From positions 372,001 through 436,000 of the forward strand of contig JAKZHN010000023.1 in NCBI GenBank assembly GCA_037179335.1: 64,000 nt of DNA. Reading direction: 5' to 3'. The translations under genes and the position numbers were made by a program. Positions 33,305 through 45,753 of the stretch are shown here, piece by piece (the stretch's first letter is position 1; every line of letters begins with the position of its first letter). The notes beneath the pieces are model-generated. The model made no database searches and was not told the DNA's origin. It saw nothing but the letters and a program-made list of their open reading frames with translations. This DNA comes from Cyclaneusma minus. Taxonomy: Eukaryota > Ascomycota > Leotiomycetes > Marthamycetales > Marthamycetaceae.

Positions 33305-33885
33305 GCACAGCCCAGCGGTCGCTAAAGCTGCTTTAAATTCCAGGCTTTTGCGCTATGCTTAAAGCTATTCGAAGTTTTAAAAGCCAATATAAAAATTTAA
33401 TGCAAAGGCTTGGGTAAAATTAAGAATTTAATTAAAATTAGCTCCGGCTGCTGCAAAGCCGTATACTATATAATTAATTATAAAAATAAAATATATAGGA
33501 AAATAAAAAAGTGAATTAATTTAATTTGATTAATAAAGCAATTGATATTGGTAAAAAAAAACAAAATGGTAATTTTTATTATTATTATTATTATAGATTT
33601 TATTATTGCTTATATTTCTGGTCGTTAAAAAGTTTTATACAAAATTTATATAATAATAAGCCAGCTTTATCACTATAAAATTTATTATTTATAATATAAT
33701 TTATTATATATATTATTTAAAGCATAGCTTAGCGATTGCTAAAATTGCTTTAAATCCCAAATTTTTATATTATGCTTAAAGCTATTCGAAGTTTTAAAAG
33801 CCAATATAAGAATTTAATATAAAGATTTGAATAAAGCCAAAGGTTTAATTAAATTAATTTTGACTATTGCAAAATTAAATACAAA
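33305..33885. repeat. Direct repeat pair at the edge of the AT-rich block
   Basis: About 165 nt near 33310-33475 recur at about 33725-33885. Both contain AAAGCTATTCGAAGTTTTAAAAGCC. The left copy keeps CCAGGCTTTTGCGCTATGC where the right copy reads CCAAATTTTTATATTATGC, so the differences are C-to-T and G-to-A changes in the right copy. Confidence 0.8.
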
Positions 33886-35004
33886 TATAGCAAAGCAAAT
33901 TATGCTTAAATTTTTTAAAAAATAATAATAATAAAAAATTAAAAATAAAATTCATTAAAAAATATATTAAAAATAAAGCATTTGCTAATAAAAAAGCGCC
34001 GGTTAAAATTAAATTTGCTAATAAAAGTTTTTAAAAAATAATTAAAAAAGCGTTTAAAAATTATTTGCCCAATTTTTAAATATTTAATTATAATATATTA
34101 TTATTGATTATATATTAGGCGGTATTTTTTTTAAAAAATTATAGCCCATATAAAAATAAATATTAATAATACTATTAGCGCGAAGTTTTTAATAAAATTT
34201 ATTAATATAAATATTTCAAATATAAACGCCGCTAGCGAAGCAAAAGAAAACAAATGAAATTTGGAAATTAAATTTAAATAAAATTTGCAGTATTGTAATT
34301 GGGTAAAAATAATTATTAATTTTTATAATAATAATTTTTATATTAATATAATTAATATTAAATTTGCTATTAGGCAAAATAAAAATAGCATATTTATTGT
34401 TATTGGAAAAATAAATATAGCGGCGTTGAATTTTTTTTTTGATTTCTTTTTTGATTTTTTTGATTTTTTAATTTGTAAATTAATTTTATAGTTTATAAAA
34501 GCGCTGCAAAAGCGATTTCAAATTTTGCTTTATAATTAAAATTAAATTTCTATTATTTTCGCAAAAAAGCGCTATTTTTTTTATTAATAATTTAAAACAG
34601 CTGGATTTTAAAAAGATTTTTAGTTTTTTTTTTAAAAAAACTCGCTTGGCAAATATTGGCAGTTTATAAATATTAATTTCATAAATAGAAAATTAAAAAT
34701 TTTAATTAATTTAAATTGGATTTTATATTTATAGCAAATTGCTAAAAGCGCTAATTAAATAGTATTGGATTTAAATTAGCTTTGGCTATAATTGAATAAA
34801 TTTTAATTGCGAAAGGCAATTTATTTAAAATTCAATTTTAGGTTTGTAAAAAAGGCTATTATGCTTTTGCTTTAATAATATATTTTATAAAATTTAATAT
34901 AGGATTAATAAATTGCATGGAAATTTAAAGCGTATTTATAATAAATCAATTAACAGGTCTTTTTTAAAAAGAAAATTTAAAAGCTTAGTTTTTAAATAAA
35001 ATTG
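33886..35004. other. AT-rich stretch, nothing recognised
   Basis: The short open frames here are low-complexity Ile/Asn/Lys translations of AT-rich sequence. I see no retroelement motif I would defend. Confidence 0.5.
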
Positions 35005-35175
35005 TGTTGAGAGATGGGTGCAATAGCAGCCACTATAGAATAGCCATTACGTGTAATAGCTAGACCCAAAAAAACCTAGCGTCCGCATGATAAAAATATC
35101 CTTATTTTAAAATACCAATTATTTTAATTTCTTTAAATATAATACAATGGTTTTTACACTTTTATTTTATACCCT
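35005..35175 (+). mobile_element. LTR-like sequence, copia family of the 57-62 kb element
   Basis: TGTTGAGAGATGGGTGCAAT on the plus strand matches the minus-strand LTR start of the 57186-62273 element (TGTTAAGGAATAGGTGCAAT), mostly through transitions. The similarity continues loosely for about 50 nt and the 3' boundary is approximate. It may be a solo LTR or the 5' LTR of a decayed element on the plus strand. Confidence 0.5.
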
Positions 35176-38100
35176 TATATTTATTTATTTTCAATAAATT
35201 ACAAATCCGAAATTGCATAAGCTTTTAAATAATTAATTAATATTATTTTAAATAATTTTTTAATATTATTTTAATAAAGACTTTGCATTTTGGCATTTTT
35301 TTTCAATATTATAATTTATTGCAAAATAATTAAAATCAATATAAAAACCCCTTTGTATTTACTTTTTTGCCAATACTATTATAATACTTTATAAAATTAA
35401 TTAAAATTAATAAAAAATTTGTTTATAATTTATTTAATCAATTTAAAAACCATTTCGCCAATTGTTTTTGAAAGCTAGATAAAAACAATTATAATAATTC
35501 TTTTATTATTATTATTTCCTTTTCCTCCAGCCAATTGCTTTTATCTTTCTATTCGCTAATATATCCAATAATAAAAAAACCAAAAAAGCATTTTTAATAT
35601 TATTAGAAACCAATTATAAAATTTAATTTCGCAATACAAAAATCCGTTTTAATAAAAAAGAATTATTATTAAAAAAACTATTTTTAAATATATTGGTATT
35701 GCTTTTGCTTTTAAAATTACTAATAAAAATAGCGTACTTTTTGCTAAATTTATATTTTCCACTATATTAATTAAAAATCAAATTAATAAATTTAATAGCA
35801 AATGTTAAAAAAAAATCCATTAGCCAAAATAAAAAAACCATTTTAAATATTAAAAGTACAAAAGAATATAAAAAAGCCAAAGCCAAAACTATTAGTTTTT
35901 TATTTAAAAGCCTTTTCAATAATAATAGATCCCTTTTTAACAAATATAATATTGCTAAAAATTTATAAAATTGTTTTTAAAAAATATATATAAAATTTAA
36001 TATTCTTTTTAATTTAATATATATTATTAAAATTCAAATGTTTATTTAAAGCAAAAATACTATTATTCGCTTTATTTAAAGTAAATTTCGCAAATTCGAA
36101 TACAAATTAATATTTGCTAATAAATCCTATATTAATATTTATAGCAATACATTTCTTCTTTTATTTTAATTAAATTCTTTTTAATAATTATATTATTATA
36201 ATTAATATTTTTATATTAATTAATACTATAATAGAAATTAAAAAAAACTCAAAATATGTTTAAAAAAATAGCGTATATTAATTGCTAATAGCAAAAACCA
36301 TATTTTTGCTGCTAAAACCGGAAAATAATTTTAGTAAAATAAAATTAATAAAATTAATTTTTGCGATTTTTACAATAGCGCTTATTTTATCCGCAATTGC
36401 CCTGAAAAAAAGGCTATATTAATTTCTTTTTTGCCAATTAATATTTAATTCGCAATTTTAAGCTTTTTTTAAAAACAAAGTCTTATAGTCGTCGCTTTTG
36501 CTCCTATTTTAATTTTTTAAAATATGATTATCGCTTTCTTTTTCGCCATTCTTTTTTTCAAACAAGCTTATTATAATAATATTAAAAATATTAAAAATAA
36601 AACCAAAACTCGCTTTGCTAATAACTTGGAAAAAAATCCAATAATTATATTATTGAAATTAATAACAATTTAAATAATAATATTATCGAAATCCTATTTA
36701 ATTAAAAAAATCGTTTATATTAGCTATAAGCTAATTGATAATGCTATTTGTTTTATTTAGATTTTAAATACCAATTCATTATTATATATATTTAGTCAGT
36801 GCTTTTTTTTTAAATAATTAAAAAAATAATACTATTATATATTATAAAAATTGATAGAAAGATACTGCAAGCCATTTATTAGAATACTATAATAGTTAAA
36901 CATTTAAATAAATTATTATTATTTCTTTTAAACAAAATTATTTTAAAATCTAAAATCAATTTAATTTTGAGCTGATTTTTTATATTATCTTTACTATTAA
37001 AAACTCTAATAAAAGTTTTATAATATTATTTAATTTTAATTTTAATTTTATTAAAAAAGCAAATTTATAAATATTATATATATATATACTAATTTGTTTT
37101 TATAAATATTAATAATATAATTTTTTTATTTAATTTTTTATTAATAAAGGCGAAAACAAGAACTATATTTTAAATATTAATTGCAATTAAATAATCGATT
37201 ACTATATATTTTTGCCTTATAAAAAAGTTATTAAATTGGATAATTATTAATAATTTTTCTTTTCTAATTATTATATTTATATTTATAATTTATAAAATCA
37301 AAGACTTTATTTACAGCTTTTATAAAAAAAGCTTAATTATTTTTATTTTAATTATAATTACTATAATCTCGGCTATAATTAAAACCACTTTTATATAATC
37401 GGCCTTTTTTCTTTTTTATAATCGCTAAAATTATTATTGTTTAAAATATATACTTTATCATTAAATTGTTTATATTTATAAATTATATATTTAGGTTTTT
37501 TTTTGGTTTTTTATAAATATAATTAAATAGGCTATAATTATTAAAACCATAATTAAAGTATAAAAAAGCCAGTATTAATTTTGGTTATATTATTGGCTTT
37601 TATTTTAATAATAGCTATTGTTTTTATTTTTATAATTAGGCTAATATTAAATTATTAGATTATTATTTAAATTATTATACGGATTTTATAATTTATTATA
37701 ATTGTTATAATAGCTTTCTAAATTATCTATATTAAATTTATTTTTAATTAAAAATTAAAAATCAAGTCTATTTTTATATTTAATATTTTCGGCTATATTA
37801 AATATATATTATATATTAACTTATAATTAATTATTTTATTAAAAAATAAAATCTTATTTAATATTATTATAAAGCTTAAAAGTAAATTGGTTATTAAAAA
37901 ATATAGGAAATATATTTTTTATATAAAAAAGCAAAATCTTTATTTTATAATAAAATTCTTTAATTGTTTTATTTCTTTTATTTTTTTTAACAAATTGGTT
38001 TAATATATATAATATATATTATTATTTTATATTTATTGTATTTAGTATTAAATTTTTAGATTTTTTATATGTTTTTTAATTTATAATTTATTTAATAATA

Positions 38101-38779
38101 TTATTATATAATATATATATAGCCTTTAAATATAATTAAAATATACTAAATAGTTTTGTTTTAAAAAGAAATTAAGGGTATATATTAAAATAATTTTATA
38201 AATAATTAAATAATTTATAATATTTATATATATTATATATTATATATAGCTCGATATTTAATATATAAAAATCCTTAAATATATAAGACCTTTTAATAAT
38301 CGGTTATTCGTTATTAGAGTTTAAGCTAAATAAGCTATATTTATAAATAAGGGTTATGATTTTAGTTTGCAATTTCGCAATTTGTTTTTGGCTTTAATTT
38401 TTTAAATAATTTATTAAATAATTATAAAATCGTTAAAATTAAAATTTGCTTAGCCTTGAATTAAGATAAAAATAAGAGTTTAATTAATTTTGTTTTTATT
38501 AAACGCGGTCTTTTAAATTAGTATATAAATTCTACTAGTATTATTGCCAATATTAAGCTTTTTTAAAATTAAATAAAATTGGTTTTTAAAGCTTTTAATA
38601 GGATTTTTATAAATAAGGTTATTACCGGGTTTATGGCTAATAACTTGGATAATTATTATTTTGTTAAATTATTGCCTTTTAAAATAAAAGCGGCTATTTT
38701 ATTATAGTGGTTAAAAATAAATTAATAAATAAAAGTATATTATATATATTTTTTGATTATAAAAAATAGCTGCTGCCTT
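35176..38779. other. AT-rich retroelement debris, unassigned
   Basis: The stretch is heavily decayed. A plus-strand stretch near 37.7-37.9 kb faintly recalls the end of a copia integrase (IFNIFGYIKYILYIN). A minus-strand stretch near 38.6-38.7 kb (KIAAFILKGNNLTK) faintly recalls a copia gag start. Neither is strong enough to call an element. Confidence 0.35.
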
Positions 38780-38925
38780 TTTTAAATAAAAATAGCAGCA
38801 CCTAAATATTATATACTAAAAGCCTCGCTTAGTTTTCTTAATAAACAACGCTCACCTTTTATATACCTCTAGTATATATACCTTGTGGGGTGCCCGCAGG
38901 GCGCCCTCCTCGGCCCCGTGTGACA
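38780..38925 (-). mobile_element. LTR-like promoter fragment, minus strand
   Basis: Read on the minus strand the sequence begins TGTCACACGGGGCCGAGG, runs through a GC-rich palindromic stretch (GGGCGCCCTGCGGGCACCC) and reaches TATA-like boxes (GTATATATAC and TATATAAAAGG at 38855-38865). A TG start, GC-rich U3 and TATA box suggest the 5' part of an LTR. No partner copy was found in this window. Confidence 0.5.
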
Positions 38926-41499
38926 AATATTTATTTTTTTAATATTTAAAATTTACTTTTTTTTTATTTTAAAAAACAAATATTAAATATGCTAAAATTA
39001 TTTACATGGCTATAAAAAAATTACCGCATTTAAATTAAATAAATTATGTATTATAATTTTAATATTTATAATATTTTAAATACTATTGTAATTAATTTTC
39101 TTTGGCTTTTTAATCAAAATTTATAAAAGAAAACAAAAAGGCTAAAAAAGCCCGTTTAAGCCTTTTGCTATTAAAAACCATAATATTATTATAAAATTTC
39201 TATATAGCTTTATAATTTTTTATAGCATTATTATTTGATTTTATTTAATTAAAAATAATACGCCAAATAAAATTTTAAATAAAATATTTAGTAGTAAATT
39301 TCCAAACGATTTATTAAATGATTTTTAAAATAATTTGCAAAATATTCTTTTTTTGCTTTAAAAAATACGCTAATTTTTAGTTTGCTAAAATTATTTGAAA
39401 AACCGCTTTAGCAATTGCTTTAGTATAGTATATTAAATATACCAATTGCTATAATATAAAATAATATAAAACGGTATAATATAAAAAAGCATAATATATA
39501 AATTAGCAAAGCGTTTTTGCAATTATTTAAAAAATAGCAAAAATAGAATTTATTTTTTCAACTATTTTAAAATAAAGCTAAAAAAAATATTTAAAACAAA
39601 TCCAATTGCTATAAAAATTTTTATATTTTAAAAACAACAATATAAAGCTGGCATTTAAATTTTCCAAAAATAATATTATTACTATTTTTGGCTTTTTATT
39701 TAAAAGTTTTGCTAAAGCTAAATTTAATAATTTTATAGCTGCCAATATTTTTAAAATTGTTAAATATAATTTTATAATATATAATAATATGCAAATTTTT
39801 AATTATTGCATAATTTATAAAAATAAAAATAAAGCTATTAAGTCTTTGTATAAAAAATTTAAAAGAATAGCTTAAAGCTATCATAATAATAGCAAAAATT
39901 TAATTTTTATTTAAGTTTTAATAATTTAAGAAATTAGCCAGTATTTAATACTTGCCTTTGCTTTTTTTTATTAAATATTCTGATGCTATTAAAAAATATT
40001 TTCCAAATCTATATCCAAGTAAAAAACAAGCTTTACTATTAGATGTTTTTTAAAGCTTCAAAATTTTGATTTATTTATTTTTTAAAGGCAATTTAATATA
40101 AATTATTAAATTATTATATAGCATTGCAAAATTTAAAATTTATTAATTTAAAACTTATTTTGCCTATTATATTAAAAAGCTTAATATAATTATTTCCATA
40201 TATAATAATTGCTTTTTAATTAACGCCGAATTTAATACTAAGCATTTTGCTTTTATTAATATATAAATTAATAATATTTTTATTTTGACTAATTAAAAAT
40301 AAGCTAATTTAAAAAAAAAGAAATTGGACTTGAAAAAAAATTCCATATTATACTAAATGCTAATATTTTTCTGATTTTTACTAATAAAATTTTAAAATTT
40401 TAAAAAAATACTATAATATTGAAATAAGAAAAATAAAGTAAAAAACTAATGCTAATTAATTTTTTGGACCCCAATAGAAAAAGCCTCAATTATATATATT
40501 GCCAGCGTTTGCCAATCCCAAATCGCGTGCAAAATTAATATAGCTGCCCAAATTTAAAATTCTATTAATAATAATTTTAAAGCCTTTAATAAAATTATTA
40601 AATAATGCAAAAATAATTTAATTAAAAATTTAACTATACTAATGCTAAATTTGTTTTTTTTATTAATAGTTTATTTACCAATAATAAAAATCTTTTTTAC
40701 CAATTTAATTATATTTTAATATTGGTAAATAAAAATACAAATCCTGCCAATAGCTTTAAACTACAAACCAATTTCTTTTGTTGGAGCTTTATTAAAAGCA
40801 AACATATTATTCAAAACGCTTTGGCTAGCAAAATTCTAGCTATAATTTAAAATGCTAATATAAAATATATTATTGGCCAAATTTTAAAAATAATTATTTT
40901 AAAGTTTAATTTACTATTAATAGAAATTTCAATTGCTATTAATTTCCATTTTTTTATAATTAATTTATAAAATTTGAAACGATTATTAAAAAAAAACTTA
41001 TAATTAATGTATTTGCTTTACGCTAGAACTATAAATATAAAAAGCTGTAAAAAATCAAATAAATTTATAATAAAGACAATTTTGCAAATTTTGTAATAAA
41101 AGTATTTTTTAATAAAGCATTGGAAAAGTTTATTAATACCAATAAGCTTACCATTTATATAAAAAAACAATTAATAAAAAAAATAGATTAATAATTTTTT
41201 GAATTTCTTATTTGTTTTACTATTTTATTTTATTATTTATAGCGGCCTTTAATACCGCTTTTATAAAAGCATTTATGTTATATATATATAAATTAAAAAA
41301 ACAAATCTAAAGCTATTTGTTTATAAAAATAAAATATTCCCAATATTTAACTATAATAAATAAATAGCTAATAATAATAATAGCGTAAACCATTAATAGC
41401 TGCCTTAAGCATTGATTTACGCCAAAAACTAACAATATTTTTATCGTTTGCGAAAAAAGCTTTTCCTTTTTTTTAACGCTTAAATACACCACTACTATC
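38926..41499. other. AT-rich stretch, nothing recognised
   Basis: The stretch is dense in stops in all frames. I could not identify LTRs or protein motifs. It may include the 5' LTR of the chromovirus near 41.2-41.5 kb, but no matching 3' copy was found. Confidence 0.45.
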
Positions 41500-41521
41500 A
41501 CCCCCAACGCTAGCTAACTCT

Positions 41522-42260
41522 GCGTGATCCCGTTGAACCAATAAAATCCGATAATAAATTCGGTATTAGCATTAGCGCTAGCAGATTTTCTAATAGCAAT
41601 GCTTTTAATCCCGCTAGAAGCAATATTTGCAATAGTATTAATATGCCCTATAATAATAAATTTATTTAGCTTTTGCAAAATTTGCTTTATAACGCCTTTT
41701 TTTATTATTTTAAAAAAATTCCCAATTTTAATAAATTGGATAATAATTTTAAATTTAAATTTAAAGCCTAATATATTGCTATTAAAAATAAACTGGCTAC
41801 TAATTATAAGTATTTTTCCAATTTTTAGTCCAAATTTGCCTATATTATTAGCCGTACCAAAAGTAAAATTAATTATACCCTATAATCAAAATATATTCCT
41901 AATGCGAAAAATCAATTTTTTTAAAGAAAATATAATTCTTTATAAGCTATTTTTAACTCGTTAATTAAAAAATTTAACGCCTATTACCACTATATTAATT
42001 GCATAGTAAAAAAAGGTAAAAAATTTAAAATTTTCTATTCTAATTTACGTTATCATGCTTAATTAAAAAATATATTTAACTTTAATATTTTGGCCGATTT
42101 ATTTAACCGTTTTTCATTTAATTTAGTAGCTGCTATTGCTTTTATAATTTATTTTTACCAGTTTTTGAAAAAAGCGCGTATTTTATATTATAATATAGCT
42201 TAAAGCATTGCTATTAAAAATATAATTTAGCGCTTTTTAAACAACTAAAAACTTCGCTAT
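41522..42260 (+). pseudogene. Chromovirus gag remnant
   Basis: The frame beginning DPVEPI near 41528 is only lightly interrupted. It includes FKFKFKA, ATNYKYFSNF and FAYIISRTKSK, matching the pattern of fungal gypsy gag (a capsid-like domain that packages the RNA). The overlapping open frame at 41599-41964 is one base out of register and is not the gag frame. An Asn/Ser/Lys-rich stretch follows to about 42.45 kb. No zinc knuckle was identified. Confidence 0.65.
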
Positions 42261-42729
42261 AATAGCAATAAATGTAAATAAAAAAACGGCAGTAATAATA
42301 ATAATAGCAGCAATGCTAATAGCAAAAACAATTTTAATAGCAATAATAATGGCAAAAACCGCCAAGCGCGCTAAAAATATAAAGATTCGAAAAAATCTAA
42401 TGCTAAAAAAAACCAAAAAACCAAAATTGCTTAAAAAAGGCCTGTTTTAAATATTATTAAATTGGTTATATAAAATAGGACTATTTTAATAATAAAATTT
42501 CTATTAAAAAAATCCCCGAAAACAAAATAAGCCAAATTTAAATAGGCATAAAGAAAAGCGTATTTGATTTCGAATTGGAAAACAATATTATTTTTAAAAA
42601 AAGTTTTTTAAGCATTATTGCCAAATTCTTTGTAAATATTATATTTATAAATTCTAATAATATTATTGGCGGCAAAATATTTATAATTTTATATATATTA
42701 GAAAATTGCAAATTTTTAATTTAATTTAA

Positions 42730-42810
42730 TGTTTTTATTAATAGCAAAGCTTAAATATTATGCTTTATAAATACCAATATAGCTAAATAATTAATTACTA
42801 ATATATATTC
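42730..42810 (+). pseudogene. Chromovirus aspartic protease remnant
   Basis: The sequence reads NSKA, a stop, then CFINTNIAK. Known gypsy proteases have D-S/T-G-A followed by a short spacer and an FID-type motif. The catalytic Asp is Asn here and the Gly is Lys, both explained by G-to-A changes. Confidence 0.55.
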
Positions 42811-43779
42811 CATTTAACTTCTAAATAAAGCTATTTTATTTAGGGATATAATAGTAATAAAGAATTTTCTATATTATTTTATATTTTGTTTAATTTAATA
42901 TTTAACGATTGCGTCAATTTTTATTTAGCTTAAAATAGCAAAAAGAAAATTAAATATTGCTGGATTTTTATTATTATTATTTATATTAGCCGGCGTATGT
43001 TAAAAGCAAAGCAATTTATAATTGCCAGCTTTTAAAATCGAAAGCTTTTTCGGAATTAAAAATTAAAAAAAAAACAAATACAAAGCTAAAGCGGCTTAGT
43101 AAAATAAAAACGCTTTAATATAATATAGCATTAAATTTATAATATAGCGCAATTAAAACGCTATAATATAATATATTATAATAAATCGCAAAACCAGCTT
43201 TTATATATTAAATTGCTATTTATAAAGCCCTATAAAAAATAAATTAAAAATTGGCTCAAATTTCGTCTTTTTTTAAAATCAAGCTTTAGCGCTGGAATAA
43301 ATAAATAAAAATTAAATTTAAGACTATTCCGGAAATTGGCTTTAAAAGTCTCCCAGTTTTAAATATATATATAATCTCTATAAACGGTATATAATAAAAT
43401 TTAAATAATTTAGAAAAAAATGCTATTGCATTTATTTATTTTTTTATAAAATTAATAAAAAGCTAGAAATTAAAAAGTTGCTAAAAAACCGAAAATTAAT
43501 AATAATGCTATATTTTAAAAACAATTCCCTTTAAAGTTAAATAAAGCAGTATATATTTTTTTTAAATAAGCTTTAAATTAATTATCCAATTAAAATTTGC
43601 ACAATATAAAAATCAAGTTAAAAAAGCCGGAAAATAAATTATTTTAATTTTTACTCTATATTATATCGGAAAGCTAATTGAAGCTTATTTAAAACTATTT
43701 ATAAAATAACCTAATTAAGAAATTTATTAAATCAATGTTTTTTTATTTGCCGCTTTAATACTTTTTATCAAAAAACTTA

Positions 43780-44400
43780 AAAAAGGGCTACGCTTTTATA
43801 TAAATTATTAAGAGCTTAATAAAATTATTAACAAAAATCGTTATTCGCTTTCATTATTTAAGAAACTTTTATCCAGGCTTAATGAAGCTAAATACTTTAT
43901 TAAAATTAAAATTTAATAGGTTTTTTATTGAATTCGTATAAATGCTATTAGCCAAAAATACACAACTTTCTATATTAAATATAAAATTTACTAATATAAA
44001 ATATTGCTATTTAAACTAATTAATAAACCGGCTATGTTTTAATAATATATTAGTAATATATTATTTAATTTATTAAGTAAAATTTATATAGCTTTTATTA
44101 ATAATATTTTTATTTATACTATAAATTTTGCTTAATATAAAAAAAACATTTTAAAAATATTGCATAGGCTTAAAGCCGCAAAATTGCAAATTAATATTAA
44201 AAAGTATAAATTCTTTATAATGAAAACCAAATATTTAGGCTATATTATTTTTTTAAACAAAATTTGTATTAATTTGGAAAAAATAGCGGCCGTTAAAAAT
44301 TAGCAGCAATTAAAAAAAAACAAATCAAAAAATCCAATTATTTTTAGAATTTTAGAATTTTTACCGGGTTTTTATTAAAAACTATAATTAACTAATATGC
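43780..44400 (+). pseudogene. Chromovirus reverse transcriptase remnant
   Basis: Diagnostic blocks appear in order: KKGLRFYINY, then ELNKIINKNRYSLSLFKKLL and NEAKYFIKIKI (43.79-43.92 kb); the fingers/palm region with stops; AFINNIFIYT at 44091-44120 where the catalytic Y/F-x-D-D box should be; and KTKYLGYIIFLNKICIN near 44.22-44.29 kb. Both catalytic Asp codons are AAT (44100-44105). The enzyme would be inactive even if the stops were read through. Confidence 0.8.
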
Positions 44401-44800
44401 CTTTTAAACCGCTTAATTTATAAAGATTATATTTAAAAATAAATAAATAAATATCAAAAAGCGTTTAATAAGTTTAAAAAAGCTTTATTATTAGCACCAA
44501 TCTTTATTAGCTATATCCCCAGCTATAAATATAAGCTAAAAACCAATGCATTAAATGGAATAATTAAAGAAGTATTTTTTAAAACCATAAATAAGCATTA
44601 AATAAATTACAGAATTTATAATAAGAAATTGCTAGCAATTATTCTATTTTTTATATATTAAAAAGATTATTTATTAAAAGCATTTTAAAAAAAATTAAAT
44701 AATTAGCAATTATAAAGCTTTAAAATAATTTATAATATTAAAAGCTTTTAATGCTTAATAAACGCGCTGATGGAAAATTCTTTATAAATACTATTTTAAA
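44400..44800 (+). pseudogene. Chromovirus RNase H remnant
   Basis: The blocks APIFISY, LKTNALNGII (where family members have a TDAS-type motif) and INYRIYNKKLLAIILFF are in the expected order after the RT. Stops and D-to-N changes are present. Confidence 0.7.
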
Positions 44801-45229
44801 ATTAAATACAAATTAGGGTTTTTAAATACAGCCAATTACCTTATCCAATAAAAGCAAAATTTGAATCAAATCACCGCTGTACAATTTTTAAATTGTATAT
44901 ATATAATATTGCTAAAAAATGCTTAAATTTCAAAATTATTAAAAATCTATAGCTAAATACAATTGTATTTTTTAATTTAGCACTAATTAAATTATTCCAA
45001 ATCGAGCTAATTAATAAGCTATTTTAAACCAATTAAGAAACGGATGATAAAATTTTTTAAAAATACTATTAAATAGCCAAAAATATAATGGAGTTTTTAA
45101 ATTTAACGGATTCCGCAATTTTTAATATAAAAAACAATTTAATATTGCATAAAAAACAATTAATTATTCCATTAATTGGTATTTTATAAATTAAATTTAT
45201 AATGAAAATGCATAGCAATTTTTGAATAA

Positions 45230-45563
45230 TTTACCCCGGTTATATTAAAATTTATAAACTAATTTAAAAACGCTATTAATAAAAAAACATTAAAAATACA
45301 AATTATTATATTAAAAATTATGAATTTTGCGCAAAAGCTAAAACCTTTTAAAACAAAACGCCGGACTTATTAAATTTATTATTAGCCCCGGACCAATTTT
45401 AATAATATATAATAATCGATTTTTATTATATATTAAAAAGCAAAATCAATTATAATATAATAATAATAATAATTTATCGCTTTAATAAAAACGTCTTTAT
45501 AATGCTTTATTTTTAAATAGTAAATACGCGCAAGGCAATAAAAATTTTCTATATAATTATATA
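45230..45563 (+). pseudogene. Chromovirus integrase remnant, N-terminal part
   Basis: The zinc-binding region (YKLI, KNIKNTNYYIKNYEFCAKAK) and the start of the catalytic core (IIIDFYYILKS) are recognisable from 45.25 to 45.5 kb. The core is cut at 45563 by the inserted LTR element and resumes at 47714. Confidence 0.75.
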
Positions 45564-45753
45564 TATCGGGATAGCTCCGCCATTTTTGGAGTGGCTATTA
45601 GTGTGGCTGCTTAATTAGCTATGCCAAGCTATTAGGAGAGTGATAATAGCTTTAAAAGAGCGTTGCAACGCTTCCTTTTATATAACAATTAATAATACTA
45701 CTATTTTATTTCCTATTTTGCATATATATTATAAATTCCTAATAATCCCAATA
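45564..45753 (+). repeat. 5' LTR of the nested element
   Basis: This 190-nt sequence aligns end to end with 47519-47708 without gaps. I count about thirty C/T or G/A differences in both directions and one transversion. Confidence 0.85.

Noticed and set aside
41599..41964. 121-codon Ile/Leu-rich open frame
   Set aside because: It overlaps the chromovirus gag remnant one base out of register. The gag register gives recognisable family blocks, and this one is an AT-driven hydrophobic artefact.
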